From: Taklimakanibacter sp021828105
GTDB taxonomy: Bacteria > Pseudomonadota > Alphaproteobacteria > Rhizobiales > Aestuariivirgaceae
Reading direction: 5' to 3'
Assembly (NCBI GenBank): GCA_021828105.1
Contig: JAKATG010000022.1
Span: 1 to 64,000, forward strand
Length of the DNA: 64,000 nucleotides
Shown here in pieces: positions 25,537-34,872 of the stretch (positions within the stretch are counted from its first letter, which is position 1; each line of letters begins with the position of its first letter). Below the pieces are notes generated by a model, which made no database searches, was not told the origin of the DNA, and saw only the letters and a list, made by a program, of their open reading frames with translations. The translations under genes were made by a program, and so were the position numbers.

Positions 25537-27786
25537 TCAGCGCCTTCCGCGGTTCCGGATGCGGCCGCGCATCGACCGGCGCGGCTGGGGCTTGCCCTTG
25601 CGGCCCTCGCTCAGCATCTCGAAGCGCAGGCCGCCCGAGACGGGTGCGGCTTCGACAAGCCGGACCTCGACCGGATCGCCGAGCTGGAATGTCTCGCCGG
25701 TACGCTCGCCGATCAGAGCGCGCCGTGTCTCGTCATAGCCGAAATAATCCGCGCCCAGCGTGCCGGCCGGGATGAAGCCGTCAGCACCCGTATCGTTGAG
25801 GGTGATGAAGAGGCCCGCCGCCACCACGCCGCCGATGCGGCCTCGGAAACGCGCCCCGATCTGGGACGAGAGATGGCTGGCGATCAGCCGATCGACGGTT
25901 TCGCGTTCCGCCGCCATGGCCCGTCTTTCAGCGCCGGAAACGAGCTCGGCGGTGTCGCCCATGCGCGCGATGTCCTCCGGCGACAGGCCGTCGGGTCCGA
26001 AATTGAGAGCGGTAATGAGGGCGCGGTGCACGATGAGGTCAGCATAACGCCGGATGGGTGAGGTAAAATGCGCATAGTGCCGCAAGTGAAGACCGAAATG
26101 CCCGATATTGTCGGTGTCATAGACGGCCTGCGCCTGGGTCCGCAGCACGACCTCATTCACCACATGCTGATAGTCCTTGCCTTCGACTTCCTTCAGAATC
26201 TGGTTGAAGTTCCGCGGCTGCATGCGCTGGCCCTTGGCGAGATTGATGCCGACGGTTTTGAGGAACTCGCCCAGGCTTTTGATCTTTTCTGGCGCAGGTT
26301 CGGCATGGACGCGGTAGAGTAGCGGCACCTTGCGCGCTTCGAGAAGCTCGGCGGCGGCGACATTGGCCTGGATCATGAACTCCTCGATGAGCTTGTGGGC
26401 ATCGAGCCGGTCGGGTGTCACGACACGCTCGATGAGGCCATGGGCATCGAGGATCAGTTTCCGTTCGGGCAGATCGAGCTCGAGCGGTTCGCGCTTGTTG
26501 CGGCCTTTGAGCACCACTTTGTAGGCTTGCCACAGCGGTCGCAGCACGGATTCGAGCAGAGGCTCGGTCTTGGCGTCGGGGCGCCCATCGATCGCCGCTT
26601 GCGCTTGGCTATAGGAAAGCTTGGCGGCCGAGCGCATGATGCCGCGGACGAAATGATGCTTCCGCTTCGTGCCCTGTCGGTCGAAGGTCATGAAACAGGC
26701 GAGGCACGGCCGATCTTCGCCTTCGCGCAGCGAGCACAGATCGTTGGAGATGCGCTCCGGCAGCATCGGCACGACGCGGTCGGGGAAATAGACCGAATTG
26801 CCCCTGATGCGCGCCTCATGGTCGAGCGCCGAGCCCGCGCGCACATAGGTGGCGACATCGGCGATGGCGACCAGCACCTTGACGCCGCCTTCATTCTTGG
26901 GATCGTCGTCAGGCTCGGCCCACACCGCATCATCATGATCGCGCGCATCGGGCGGATCGATGGTGATTAGCGGATAATCGCGCAAATCGACGCGGTTCGC
27001 CGGCGAGAAGCGCTTGAGCGCGTCTGCTTCAGCCAGAACGCGTGCCGGAAATTCGGACGGAATGCCGTGATGCTCGATGGCGATGAGTGAGATGTTGCGC
27101 TGATCGGTGATGTCGCCGAGCCGCTCCTTGACCCGCGCCGAGGCGAGGCCGTGGCCACGCCCGCGCATAACCTCGACCGCGACGAGCTCGCCGGGCTTGG
27201 CGCTGTTCTCGTGGCCGGGCTGCACCTGCAATTCACCGCGCGCCTTCTTGTCGATCGGCACGATGCGGGCGCCCTGGCCCTTGGCATGGCGGAATATGCC
27301 GAGCACCCGCGTGCTGCGCGAGGTGAGCTTGCGGATGATGCGGCCGTGAAAGGGGATCTTGGGATCCTTGTCGGGCTCTATCCGGGCGAGGACGCGATCG
27401 CCGACGGCCGCGGGTCGCGCCTCTTCCAATGTCCCTTTCGCGGCTTGCGCGACGATAAGGACCTTGGGGCGGGGACCTGAGGCGTCCTCGTCCCAGTCGG
27501 CAGGTTCCGCGATGAGCTCGCCATCATGGTCGCGCGCCACGATCTCGAGCGCGGTGATCGATGGCAGCTCACCCGCCTTGCTGATGGCGCGTCCGGCGCG
27601 CTTGAGCTTGCCCTCGTCCTCGAGGGTCTTCAAAAGGCGCTTGAGCGCGATGCGGTCGCTGCCCTTGATGCTGAAGGCGCGCGCGATCTCGCGCTTGCCC
27701 ACTTTGCCGGGACTGGTCTTGATGAAGTCGATGAGCTGGTCGGCCGTCGGCAGATCGGGGAGGGGTAACTTCGCCTTCCGCGCCAC
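25537..27786 (-). CDS. rnr: Ribonuclease R
   Basis: RNase R is a processive 3'-5' exoribonuclease that degrades structured RNA. The 749-residue protein has an N-terminal winged-helix-like segment (PTADQLIDFIKTSPGKVGKREIARAF), cold-shock domains, and the RNB catalytic domain with ITIDPPDARDHDDAVWAE, the metal-binding Asp cluster. It continues with IVHRALI and a C-terminal S1 domain (FRGRIGGVVAAGLFITLNDTGADGFIP) and a basic tail (PQPRRSMRGRIRNRGRR). Translation starts at GTG 27786, 4 bp after the topA stop, so it is in the topA transcript. Confidence 0.95.
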   Translation of the reverse strand: MARKAKLPLPDLPTADQLIDFIKTSPGKVGKREIARAFSIKGSDRIALKRLLKTLEDEGKLKRAGRAISKAGELPSITALEIVARDHDGELIAEPADWDEDASGPRPKVLIVAQAAKGTLEEARPAAVGDRVLARIEPDKDPKIPFHGRIIRKLTSRSTRVLGIFRHAKGQGARIVPIDKKARGELQVQPGHENSAKPGELVAVEVMRGRGHGLASARVKERLGDITDQRNISLIAIEHHGIPSEFPARVLAEADALKRFSPANRVDLRDYPLITIDPPDARDHDDAVWAEPDDDPKNEGGVKVLVAIADVATYVRAGSALDHEARIRGNSVYFPDRVVPMLPERISNDLCSLREGEDRPCLACFMTFDRQGTKRKHHFVRGIMRSAAKLSYSQAQAAIDGRPDAKTEPLLESVLRPLWQAYKVVLKGRNKREPLELDLPERKLILDAHGLIERVVTPDRLDAHKLIEEFMIQANVAAAELLEARKVPLLYRVHAEPAPEKIKSLGEFLKTVGINLAKGQRMQPRNFNQILKEVEGKDYQHVVNEVVLRTQAQAVYDTDNIGHFGLHLRHYAHFTSPIRRYADLIVHRALITALNFGPDGLSPEDIARMGDTAELVSGAERRAMAAERETVDRLIASHLSSQIGARFRGRIGGVVAAGLFITLNDTGADGFIPAGTLGADYFGYDETRRALIGERTGETFQLGDPVEVRLVEAAPVSGGLRFEMLSEGRKGKPQPRRSMRGRIRNRGRR

Positions 27787-27790
27787 GGTC

Positions 27791-30445
27791 TCAGGCGCTC
27801 ACTTTGTCTGGCGCCGCCGCCTTCTTGCTTCGCTTGGCCGCCCTGGCCGCGGGCTTCGCCGGTTTTGCCTTGGGCTTCGCCGCCTTGCTGGCCTTGGCGG
27901 GCTTTTCCGCCGCCTCGCTCTTCCCCTTGGACTTGCCTTTGCCGGCGCGGGCATTGACGAGGGCGATCGCTTCTTCGAGCGTCGTCTCCTCGGGCGCCTT
28001 GTCCGAAGGGAGTGTCGCATTCACCTTGCCCCATTTCACATAGGGGCCATAGCGTCCCGACATCACATGGATCGGACCGCCATCCGGATGCTCGCCGAGC
28101 TCCTTGAGAGCGCCCGGCCGCTTGCGGTTGGCGCTTTTCTCCTTTTTCTCGGCGATGAGGTCGACGGCACGGTTGAGCCCGACCGTATAGACGTCCTCGG
28201 GGTCTTTGAGCGTGGCATAGATCCCGTCATGCAGGATGAAGGGACCGAAGCGGCCGAAATTGGCGACGATCGGCTTGCCGGTCTCAGGATGGAGTCCCAC
28301 CTCGCGCGGCAGCGACAGGAGCCGCAACGCGGTTTCGAGATCGATGCTCGCCGGATCGCTCTTCTTGGGGATCGAGGCACGGCGCGGCTTCTCATCCTCG
28401 CTCGCTTCGCCCAGCTGCAGATAGGGCCCGAAGCGGCCGTCCCGCCTCGTGACGGCAAGGCCGGTCTCGGGATCATGGCCGATGAGGATGCCCTCGGCGG
28501 GCACCGCCTCTTCCGAGCCGTTGCCCGGCGTGATCTGGCGCGTAAAGCGGCAGTCGGGATAATTCGAGCAGCCGACAAAGGCGCCGAACTTGCCGATCTT
28601 GAGCGACAATTGGCCATTGGCGCAGGAGGGACAGGCGCGTGCCGGCGCGCCATCGGCGCGCTCCGGGAACACATGCGGGCCCAAAATCTCGTTCAGCGCA
28701 TCGAGCACATTGGTGATGCGCAGATCCTGGATCTCGCCGACCGAGCCGGTGAAATCCTGCCAGAAGTCGCGCAGGACAGCCTTCCAGTCGATCTCGCCAT
28801 TGGAGACGCGGTCGAGCTGCTCCTCGAGATTGGCGGTAAAGTCATATTCGACATAGCGCTTGAAGAAGGCTTCGAGGAAGGCGGTGACGAGCCGGCCCTT
28901 GTCTTCGGGGATCAGGCGCTTCTTGTCGAGCCGGACATAGCCGCGGTCGCGCAAGGTCGAGAAGATGGCCGTATAGGTCGAGGGCCGGCCGATGCCGAGC
29001 TCTTCCAGCTTCTTGATGAGAGTGGCTTCCGAATAACGCGGCGGCGGCTCGGTGAAATGCTGCTCGGGCGTGATCGCCTGGACGCCGACACCATCGCCGC
29101 GCGCCAGTGACGGCAAGCGCTTGGCATCCTCGTCCTCCTCGTCATCGAGGCCTTCCTGATAGAGCTTGAGGAAGCCGTCGAATTTGACGACGGAGCCCGT
29201 GGCGCGGAAGGAATAGGCCTTGCCGTCATTGCCCTTGGCGCCGATATCGGCGGTGGTGCGCTCGATCTCGGCACTTTCCATCTGGCTCGCGATCGTGCGC
29301 TTCCAGATAAGGTCATAGAGCGCCTGCTGGTCGGCATCGAGATGGCGGCGGATATTTTCCGGGAAGCGGAACAGGTCGGTCGGCCGGATCGCTTCATGCG
29401 CTTCCTGCGCGTTCTTGGCCTTGGTGGTGTATTTGCGCGGCACCGACGGCAGATAAGGCTCGCCGAAGCGCTTGAGGATCGCGTTGCGGGTGGCGGCGAT
29501 CGCCTCGCCGGCGAGGTCGACACCATCGGTTCGCATATAAGTAATGAGACCGGTCACCTCGCCGCCGATATTGACGCCCTCATAGAGACGCTGGGCGACC
29601 TGCATGGTCCTGGCGGAAGAGAAGCCGAGCTTGCGCGAGGCTTCCTGCTGCAAGGTCGCGGTGCGGAAGGGCGGATAGGGGTGGCGCTTGACCGGCTTCG
29701 ATTCGATCGTGTCGACGGAGAATTTGGCGCCCTTGAGCGCCGAGACGATGGCCTTGGCGGACGCCTCGTTCTCGATATCGAGCTTGCCCAGGCGCTTGCC
29801 GCCAATGGCATTGAGCCTGGCCGAAAAGGCATCGCCCCTGGGCGAGGTGAAGCTCGCATCGATGGTCCAGTATTCCTGGGCCCTGAAGGCTTCGATTTCG
29901 AGCTCGCGGTCGCAGATGAGGCGCAGCGCCACCGATTGGACGCGTCCCGCCGAGCGGGCGCCCGGCAGCTTGCGCCACAGGACGGGCGACAGGGTGAAGC
30001 CGACGAGATAATCGAGGGCGCGGCGGGCGAGATAGGCATCGACGAGGGCAGGGTCGACCTGCCGCGGATGCTTCATCGCATCGAGCACCGATTGCTTGGT
30101 GATGGCGTTGAAGACGACCCGGTCGATCTCCTTGCCCTTGAGGGCACCCTTCTTCTTCAGGATTTCGAGCACGTGCCAGGAAATAGCCTCGCCCTCGCGG
30201 TCAGGGTCGGTCGCAAGGATCAGGCGGTCCGAGGCCTTGAGGGCGGCGGCGATGTCGGACATGCGCTTGGCCGACTTGGCGTCGACCTCCCAGGACATGG
30301 CGAAGTCCTCATCGGGACGCACCGAACCGTCCTTGGGCGGCAGATCGCGCACATGGCCGTAGGAGGCGAGGACGGTATAGTCCTTGCCCAGATACTTATT
30401 GATCGTTTTGGCCTTTGCAGGCGATTCGACGACGACGACTGTCAT
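27791..30445 (-). CDS. topA: DNA topoisomerase I
   Basis: TopA relaxes negative supercoils by a type IA mechanism. The 884-residue protein begins with the Toprim domain (VVVESPAKAKTINKYLGKDY and LATDPDREGEAISWHVLE). The active-site Tyr is in GLITYMRTDGVDLAGE. The topoisomerase core runs to ~590, then a C-terminal zinc-ribbon region (CPSCANGQLSLKIGKFGAFVGCSNYPDCRF) precedes several TopA-specific repeats. The last ~50 residues are a Lys/Ala-rich tail. The ATG at 30445 starts MTVVVVESPAKAK. It is followed by rnr. Confidence 0.97.
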   Translation of the reverse strand: MTVVVVESPAKAKTINKYLGKDYTVLASYGHVRDLPPKDGSVRPDEDFAMSWEVDAKSAKRMSDIAAALKASDRLILATDPDREGEAISWHVLEILKKKGALKGKEIDRVVFNAITKQSVLDAMKHPRQVDPALVDAYLARRALDYLVGFTLSPVLWRKLPGARSAGRVQSVALRLICDRELEIEAFRAQEYWTIDASFTSPRGDAFSARLNAIGGKRLGKLDIENEASAKAIVSALKGAKFSVDTIESKPVKRHPYPPFRTATLQQEASRKLGFSSARTMQVAQRLYEGVNIGGEVTGLITYMRTDGVDLAGEAIAATRNAILKRFGEPYLPSVPRKYTTKAKNAQEAHEAIRPTDLFRFPENIRRHLDADQQALYDLIWKRTIASQMESAEIERTTADIGAKGNDGKAYSFRATGSVVKFDGFLKLYQEGLDDEEDEDAKRLPSLARGDGVGVQAITPEQHFTEPPPRYSEATLIKKLEELGIGRPSTYTAIFSTLRDRGYVRLDKKRLIPEDKGRLVTAFLEAFFKRYVEYDFTANLEEQLDRVSNGEIDWKAVLRDFWQDFTGSVGEIQDLRITNVLDALNEILGPHVFPERADGAPARACPSCANGQLSLKIGKFGAFVGCSNYPDCRFTRQITPGNGSEEAVPAEGILIGHDPETGLAVTRRDGRFGPYLQLGEASEDEKPRRASIPKKSDPASIDLETALRLLSLPREVGLHPETGKPIVANFGRFGPFILHDGIYATLKDPEDVYTVGLNRAVDLIAEKKEKSANRKRPGALKELGEHPDGGPIHVMSGRYGPYVKWGKVNATLPSDKAPEETTLEEAIALVNARAGKGKSKGKSEAAEKPAKASKAAKPKAKPAKPAARAAKRSKKAAAPDKVSA

Positions 30446-30648
30446 TATCTTGCGTTCAAAAAACTAGGACGGGCCTCATATAGGGATCAATTCGGGCCCG
30501 CAAGCCTGCTCAAGGGCGCATGGCTGGCAAAACCTTTCGAAAAAATCGCCTTAAGATTGTAAAATACAACTTTTACATACATTTTCGATGGTGGGACTAT
30601 AGATTGGCGCAGACGGCAACAATATGACGTAGTGTCAAAAGTTGACGT

Positions 30649-31044
30649 TTACTCCCAGTTCACCTGCCAGGAGACGCCATAGCGGTCGTTGAACCAGCCG
30701 AATTTCCGGCTGAAGCCGTAATTGCCTATCGGCATGAGCCATTGTCCACCATCAGCCAGGACGGCGGCGATCCGGTCAAGCTCTTCCTCGCTGGCGCAAG
30801 TGACGAAAAGGGAGTTGGCCGGGGTGAAGGTGAAAGCATGCTTGACGTGGCTGTCGATGCAGAAGACGGGCTGCCCCGCCAGGACGAAGCGGGCGACCAC
30901 TATCGAACCTTCGGCGCCTGGCCCTTCCGGCCCATAGCGCTTGATGTCGACCACTTTGCTGTCGGGTATGGCCGATACATAAAGCGTCATCGCTTCCTCG
31001 GCCTTGCCTTCGAACATCAGGAAGGGCGTCACGGTTGTCTTCAT
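30649..31044 (-). CDS. PhnB-like VOC-superfamily protein
   Basis: This 131-residue protein belongs to the PhnB/3-dmu-9_3-mt group of the vicinal-oxygen-chelate fold. Visible marks are MKTTVTPFLMFEGKAEEAM, the central VFCIDSHVKHAFTFTPANSLFV and the C-terminal GWFNDRYGVSWQVNW. The metal-ligand pattern of this group is only partly conserved, and the reaction is unknown. It lies between topA and dprA on the same strand, 204 bp downstream of the topA start on the window coordinates. Length is typical for the family. Confidence 0.85.
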   Translation of the reverse strand: MKTTVTPFLMFEGKAEEAMTLYVSAIPDSKVVDIKRYGPEGPGAEGSIVVARFVLAGQPVFCIDSHVKHAFTFTPANSLFVTCASEEELDRIAAVLADGGQWLMPIGNYGFSRKFGWFNDRYGVSWQVNWE

Positions 31045-31062
31045 TGGCTGCCTTTCTTGAGG

Positions 31063-32169
31063 TCAGATGAGGGAGACGAGCTGGCGTCCATGACGGACAA
31101 GTTTGCCGGCAAGCTCCAGTTCCAGGAGGATACCGAGTACCGCTTGCGCGGGCACACCGCTTTCGCGGATGAGGTCGTCGATATCGGTGGGTGCGGGACC
31201 GAGGAGCGCAAGGACGGCGCCGCGCGCCGGCGTGTCGATCTCCGTCGCGACCGGAGGTTTTATGGCGACGGTTTCCGGCGCGGCGTGCGAAAGCCTGGAC
31301 TGCATCGGCAAGAGCACATCGAGCACCTCCTGGCTGCGGCTCAGCAAATGGGCGCCGTCGCGGATGAGGCGGTTGGTGCCTTCGGCGCGCGGATCGAAGG
31401 GCGAGCCCGGCACGGCGAATACCTCGCGTCCCTGTTCATTGGCGAAACGCGCGGTGATGAGCGAGCCCGAGCGCAAAGCCGCTTCGACGATGATCACCGC
31501 CCGGCTCATGCCGGAAATGATCCGATTGCGGCGAGGGAACGACTTCTCGCGCGGCTCGGCGCCGGGCGGCATTTCCGATATCAGCAGCCCGTCGGTGCCG
31601 ATCGCTTGCTGCAATCCGGCATTTTCCGGCGGATAGGTGATATCGATCCCATTGGCGATGACGGCGACGGTGCCGCGCGTCAGAGCCGCTTCATGGGCGG
31701 CGGTGTCGATGCCCCGCGCCAGGCCGGAGACGGTGGCATAGCCCGCCTCGGCAAGCTCGGTGGCGAACATGCGGGCGAGACGCTTGCCGTTGGCCGAAGC
31801 ATTGCGCGAGCCGACAATGGCAACGGCCTCGCGCTTTGCGAGCTCGGCCTTGCCTTTGATGCAGATCAAGGGCGGCGCGCTGTCGATATGGCGAAGCAGA
31901 GGCGGATAGTCGGGCTCGTTCTTGCCGACGAAGCGCGCGCCAAGGGCCGTCGCCCGGGCGATCTCGGCTTCGGCTTGCTGGGCGCTATAGATCTTGAACG
32001 GACGTTTGAGGCCGCCTTGGCGCGAAAGCTCGGGCAGGACGGCGAGAGCGTCGCCGGCGCTGCCGAATCTTTCCAGGAGCTGGTCGAAAAGTGCGGGACC
32101 GACATTCTCGCTGCGGATCAGCCGCAGCCAGTCGAGGCGCTCGTCATCGGCGAGGACCTGCTCGCTCAT
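31063..32169 (-). CDS. dprA: DNA-processing protein DprA
   Basis: DprA loads RecA on incoming single-stranded DNA during natural transformation. The 368-residue protein has an N-terminal SAM-like segment (WLRLIRSENVGPALFDQLL), the Rossmann domain with AIVGSRNASANGKRLAR, VSGLARGIDTAAHEAAL, LLISEMPPG and FPRRNRIISGMSRAVIIVEA, and a C-terminal winged-helix DML1-like domain. The start ATG 32169 overlaps the plsY stop; longer frames upstream are antisense to plsY and rejected. Competence is not proven by this gene alone. Confidence 0.95.
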   Translation of the reverse strand: MSEQVLADDERLDWLRLIRSENVGPALFDQLLERFGSAGDALAVLPELSRQGGLKRPFKIYSAQQAEAEIARATALGARFVGKNEPDYPPLLRHIDSAPPLICIKGKAELAKREAVAIVGSRNASANGKRLARMFATELAEAGYATVSGLARGIDTAAHEAALTRGTVAVIANGIDITYPPENAGLQQAIGTDGLLISEMPPGAEPREKSFPRRNRIISGMSRAVIIVEAALRSGSLITARFANEQGREVFAVPGSPFDPRAEGTNRLIRDGAHLLSRSQEVLDVLLPMQSRLSHAAPETVAIKPPVATEIDTPARGAVLALLGPAPTDIDDLIRESGVPAQAVLGILLELELAGKLVRHGRQLVSLI

Positions 32170-32786
32170 GCATGGGAGCCGAGCTTGATCTTCGCTTCCT
32201 CGCCCTTGACGAGCCGCGCGATATTGGCGCGATGCATGATCCAGATGAGGGCGCCGATGACGATGAGAGGCAGGACGTAAGAGGGCTTGCCGAGAAGCCA
32301 GGCCCAGAGCGGGCTCAGGGCCGATGCGGTGAGCGCCGAGAGAGAGGAGATGCGGAAGAGGAGGGCCATGATGAGCCACACGGCGAGGAAGATGAGCCCC
32401 AAAGGCCAGTAGAGGCCGAACAATATGCCGATATTGGTGGCCACCCCCTTGCCGCCCTTGAAGCCGAGCCAGACGGGGAAGAGATGGCCGGCAAAGGCGG
32501 CAAGCCCGGCAATGAGGCCGGCGGTCTCGCCGCCCATCTCTTTCATGATGAGGATCGGGATCGTTCCCTTGACCGCGTCAGCGACGAGCGTCAGGGCCGC
32601 GAGCTTCTTGTTGCCGGTGCGCAGCACATTGGTGGCCCCGATATTGCCCGAGCCGATGGAACGGACATCGCCAAGCCCGGCCCAGCGGGTCAACAGCAAT
32701 CCGAAGGGAATGGAGCCCGAGAGATAGCCGAGAATGACGGCGAGGAGCGCCATCACCGGCGTCACGCCTGCGAAATCGAGCATCAT
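32166..32786 (-). CDS. plsY: Acyl-phosphate:glycerol-3-phosphate acyltransferase PlsY
   Basis: PlsY makes lysophosphatidate from acyl phosphate and glycerol-3-phosphate at the inner membrane. This 206-residue integral protein has several transmembrane helices. The active-site motifs SIPFGLL, SGNIGATNVLRTGNK and the GFKGGKGVATNIG loop match the family. It is translated with overlap to dprA (ATGA). The first of two adjacent ATGs at 32786 is used; GGAGGG sits directly upstream. The gene pair plsY-dprA is a common alphaproteobacterial arrangement. Confidence 0.95.
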   Translation of the reverse strand: MMLDFAGVTPVMALLAVILGYLSGSIPFGLLLTRWAGLGDVRSIGSGNIGATNVLRTGNKKLAALTLVADAVKGTIPILIMKEMGGETAGLIAGLAAFAGHLFPVWLGFKGGKGVATNIGILFGLYWPLGLIFLAVWLIMALLFRISSLSALTASALSPLWAWLLGKPSYVLPLIVIGALIWIMHRANIARLVKGEEAKIKLGSHA

Positions 32787-32837
32787 CCCTCCATATCTCC
32801 CTTCTTCCCTATCGGGCCAGGGGTCATTCCTGTTTTG

Positions 32838-32866
32838 TTCTTGTCTTCGCTCCTGTTTGCTATAAG
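32838..32866 (+). promoter_or_regulatory. Possible promoter of the phd/vapC pair
   Basis: A TATAAG -10-like hexamer at 32861-32866 lies 17 bp after a weak TTCTTG -35-like hexamer at 32838. It is 29 bp ahead of the antitoxin ATG, in a short A+T-rich gap between plsY and the toxin-antitoxin pair. Assignment rests on sequence resemblance only. Confidence 0.35.
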
Positions 32867-32894
32867 CTAGTTGGAGTGAATTGTGGAGACCGCT

Positions 32895-33146
32895 ATGCGG
32901 GAGATTGGCGCCTCAGAGGCAAAGAACAAGCTGAATGAGATGCTCGACCTGGTGGAGGATGGCGAGGAAATCGTCATCACGCGGGACGGCAAGGCCGTAG
33001 CACGTCTGGTTCGCGAGACGGCCAAACGCGATCGCGGCGCTGCGCGTGCGGCCGCCGAGCGCATCCGCAATCGAGCGAAGACTGTCGGCTCATCCCCCAT
33101 TACGATGGAAGAATGGAAGGCGTTTCGTAATGAAGGCCGAGCGTGA
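32895..33146 (+). CDS. Phd/YefM-family antitoxin
   Basis: This 83-residue antitoxin starts at ATG 32895 (MREIGASEAKNKLNEMLDLV), with GGAG seven bases upstream; a GTG at 32883 is a less likely start. The N-terminal half has the Phd/YefM DNA-binding pattern …EEIVITRDGKAVARLV. The acidic/basic C-terminal half would wrap the toxin. The stop overlaps the vapC start as GTGA, the classic coupling of type II pairs. The antitoxin itself appears intact, unlike its toxin partner. Confidence 0.9.
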   Translation: MREIGASEAKNKLNEMLDLVEDGEEIVITRDGKAVARLVRETAKRDRGAARAAAERIRNRAKTVGSSPITMEEWKAFRNEGRA

Positions 33147-33552
33147 GCCTTGTCCTCGACAGTTCCGCGACGCCGCCTGGGTTCACGGCGATGAGCGCAC
33201 GGTTGCCATTGAGACTCTCTTCGACCGGATAGTTGAGCAGGGCGCGGTAGTGCCGGGAATCTGGCACCTCGAGGTTGCCAATAGTCTTACCGTTGCTCTC
33301 AGGCGTAATCGTATTACGGCTGTTTTTCGAGACGAAGTTCTTGCCGACTTGGCGCAAATCGACATCAGGACAGATCCAGAGACCAATCAGCATGCCTGGT
33401 CGGCGACGCTGCGACTTGCCGATCGTTTCGGGCTCACGCTCTACGATGCGGCTTATCTCGAATTGGCTCAACGCCGACAACTGCCGCTCGCATCACTCGA
33501 TACTGCGCTGATGACGGCGGCGAAGACCGTTGGCACGACGATCCTGCCATAG
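33143..33552 (+). pseudogene. vapC: VapC-type PIN-domain toxin, frameshifted
   Basis: The gene starts at GTG 33143 and reads VSLVLDSSAT, then hits TAG at 33230 after 29 codons. One base later in frame the remaining PIN domain is intact: WVHGDERTVAIETLF, HLEVANSL, LTLYDAAYLELA and LASLDTAL. All four acidic PIN residues therefore exist, but in two frames. Restoring one base near 33173 (gcgacg[c·t]cgcctgg) joins them into a normal ~136-residue VapC, a metal-dependent RNase. A real inactivation and a sequencing error are both possible; the long frame starting at 33046 overlaps the antitoxin and is not the native start. Confidence 0.85.
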
Positions 33553-34872
33553 TCAGCGTTGGTCAAACACATAGACGGTGCGCCCCGCAACGACCGTTTC
33601 CAGCACGCGGCCTTCCAGGGTTCGATGCTCGAAGGGCGAGTTCTTGGAGCGCGAGCGCAGGATGTGATCCTCGACCGTCCAGCTCGCATGGATATCGGCG
33701 AGAGTGAAGTCGGCGGGGGCGCCAGGTGCCAGGCGGCCGGTTTCGAGCCCCAGGATCTGCGCCGGCTTGGCCGAGAGAGCATCGATGAGACGGCTGAGCG
33801 GAACGCCCTCATTGTGATGCAGGCTCAAGCTCGCCGAGAACAGGGTCTCGAGACCGATGGCGCCGAATTCCGCTTCGGCGAAGGGGAGGCGCTTGGTATC
33901 GGTGCTTTGCGGATCATGGCTCGAGACGATGACATCGATCGTGCCGTCCGCGACACCCTCGACGAGCGCCCGGCGGTCGTCTTCCGAGCGCAAGGGCGGA
34001 GACAGCTTGAAGAAGGTCCGGTAGGCGCCGATGTCGTTTTCGTTGAGGACGAGATGATTGACGGAGACGCCGCAGGTCACCGGAAGCTTTCGCGCTTTGG
34101 CGGCCCGGATGACCTCGACCGACATCCGCGAGGAAAGCTGCGCCACGTGATAACGCGCACCCGTCAGCTCGACGAGGCGCAGATCGCGCTCGATCATGAT
34201 GACTTCGGATACTGCGGGAATGCCGGCAAGGCCGAGCCGGCTCGCCGTCTCGCTCGCATTCATGACGCCGCTCGCGAGCGTCGGCTCCTCGGCATGCTGG
34301 ACGACCAGCATGTCGAAATCCTTGGCGTAAGCCAGCGCGCGGCGGAAGATGCGGGCATTGGCAAGAGCCTTGTTGCCGTCGGTCACCGCCACGGCGCCTG
34401 CTTCCTGCAAGGTGCCGATCTCGGTCATGAGCTCGCCCAAGAGCCCCTTGGTCAAAGCGGCCATGGGCGCCACGCGCACGATGGCGGTGTCGCGTGCCCG
34501 CCTCAGGATGAAGTCGACGATCGCCGCGTCGTCGACGACCGGATTGGTATTGGGCATCACGATCATGGTGGTGATGCCGCCCGCCGCCGCGGCTTCCGAT
34601 GCGGTCGCCAGCGTCTCGCGATACTCATTGCCGGGCTCGCCGGTGAAGACGCGCATGTCGATGAGGCCGGGCGCCAGGATCAGGCCCTTGCAGTCGAAAA
34701 TCGCCGTGCCGGAGCCTGCCGATTGCGCCGTGACCTTGGGCCCCGCGGCCAGTATCCAGCCGTCCTCGATGAGCAATCCGCCTTTTTCATCAAGACCTTG
34801 GAATGGATCAATAAGACGCGCGTTGAGGTAGGCCTTGCGTCCCGCCGAATGCTTTGCCGAGGGCGCCATCAT
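33553..34872 (-). CDS. Dihydroorotase-like protein, probably non-catalytic (pyrC' type)
   Basis: This 439-residue amidohydrolase follows the dihydroorotase fold, with GGITTMIVMPNTNPVVDD, VQHAEE, HVAQLSSRMS and LSPPLRSEDDR. The metal motif DxHxH is replaced by IDMRVFTGEPGNEY, and the catalytic Asp region TDHAPH reads SSHDPQ, so two zinc ligands and the base are missing. It resembles the inactive dihydroorotase homologues (pyrC') that serve as structural partners of aspartate carbamoyltransferase. It overlaps the pyrB stop by 4 bp. A true dihydroorotase should be encoded elsewhere. Confidence 0.85.
   Translation of the reverse strand: MMAPSAKHSAGRKAYLNARLIDPFQGLDEKGGLLIEDGWILAAGPKVTAQSAGSGTAIFDCKGLILAPGLIDMRVFTGEPGNEYRETLATASEAAAAGGITTMIVMPNTNPVVDDAAIVDFILRRARDTAIVRVAPMAALTKGLLGELMTEIGTLQEAGAVAVTDGNKALANARIFRRALAYAKDFDMLVVQHAEEPTLASGVMNASETASRLGLAGIPAVSEVIMIERDLRLVELTGARYHVAQLSSRMSVEVIRAAKARKLPVTCGVSVNHLVLNENDIGAYRTFFKLSPPLRSEDDRRALVEGVADGTIDVIVSSHDPQSTDTKRLPFAEAEFGAIGLETLFSASLSLHHNEGVPLSRLIDALSAKPAQILGLETGRLAPGAPADFTLADIHASWTVEDHILRSRSKNSPFEHRTLEGRVLETVVAGRTVYVFDQR

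Noticed and set aside
33046..33142. Upstream extension of the VapC frame
   Set aside because: It overlaps the antitoxin gene in another frame and has no PIN similarity; the native start is GTG 33143.
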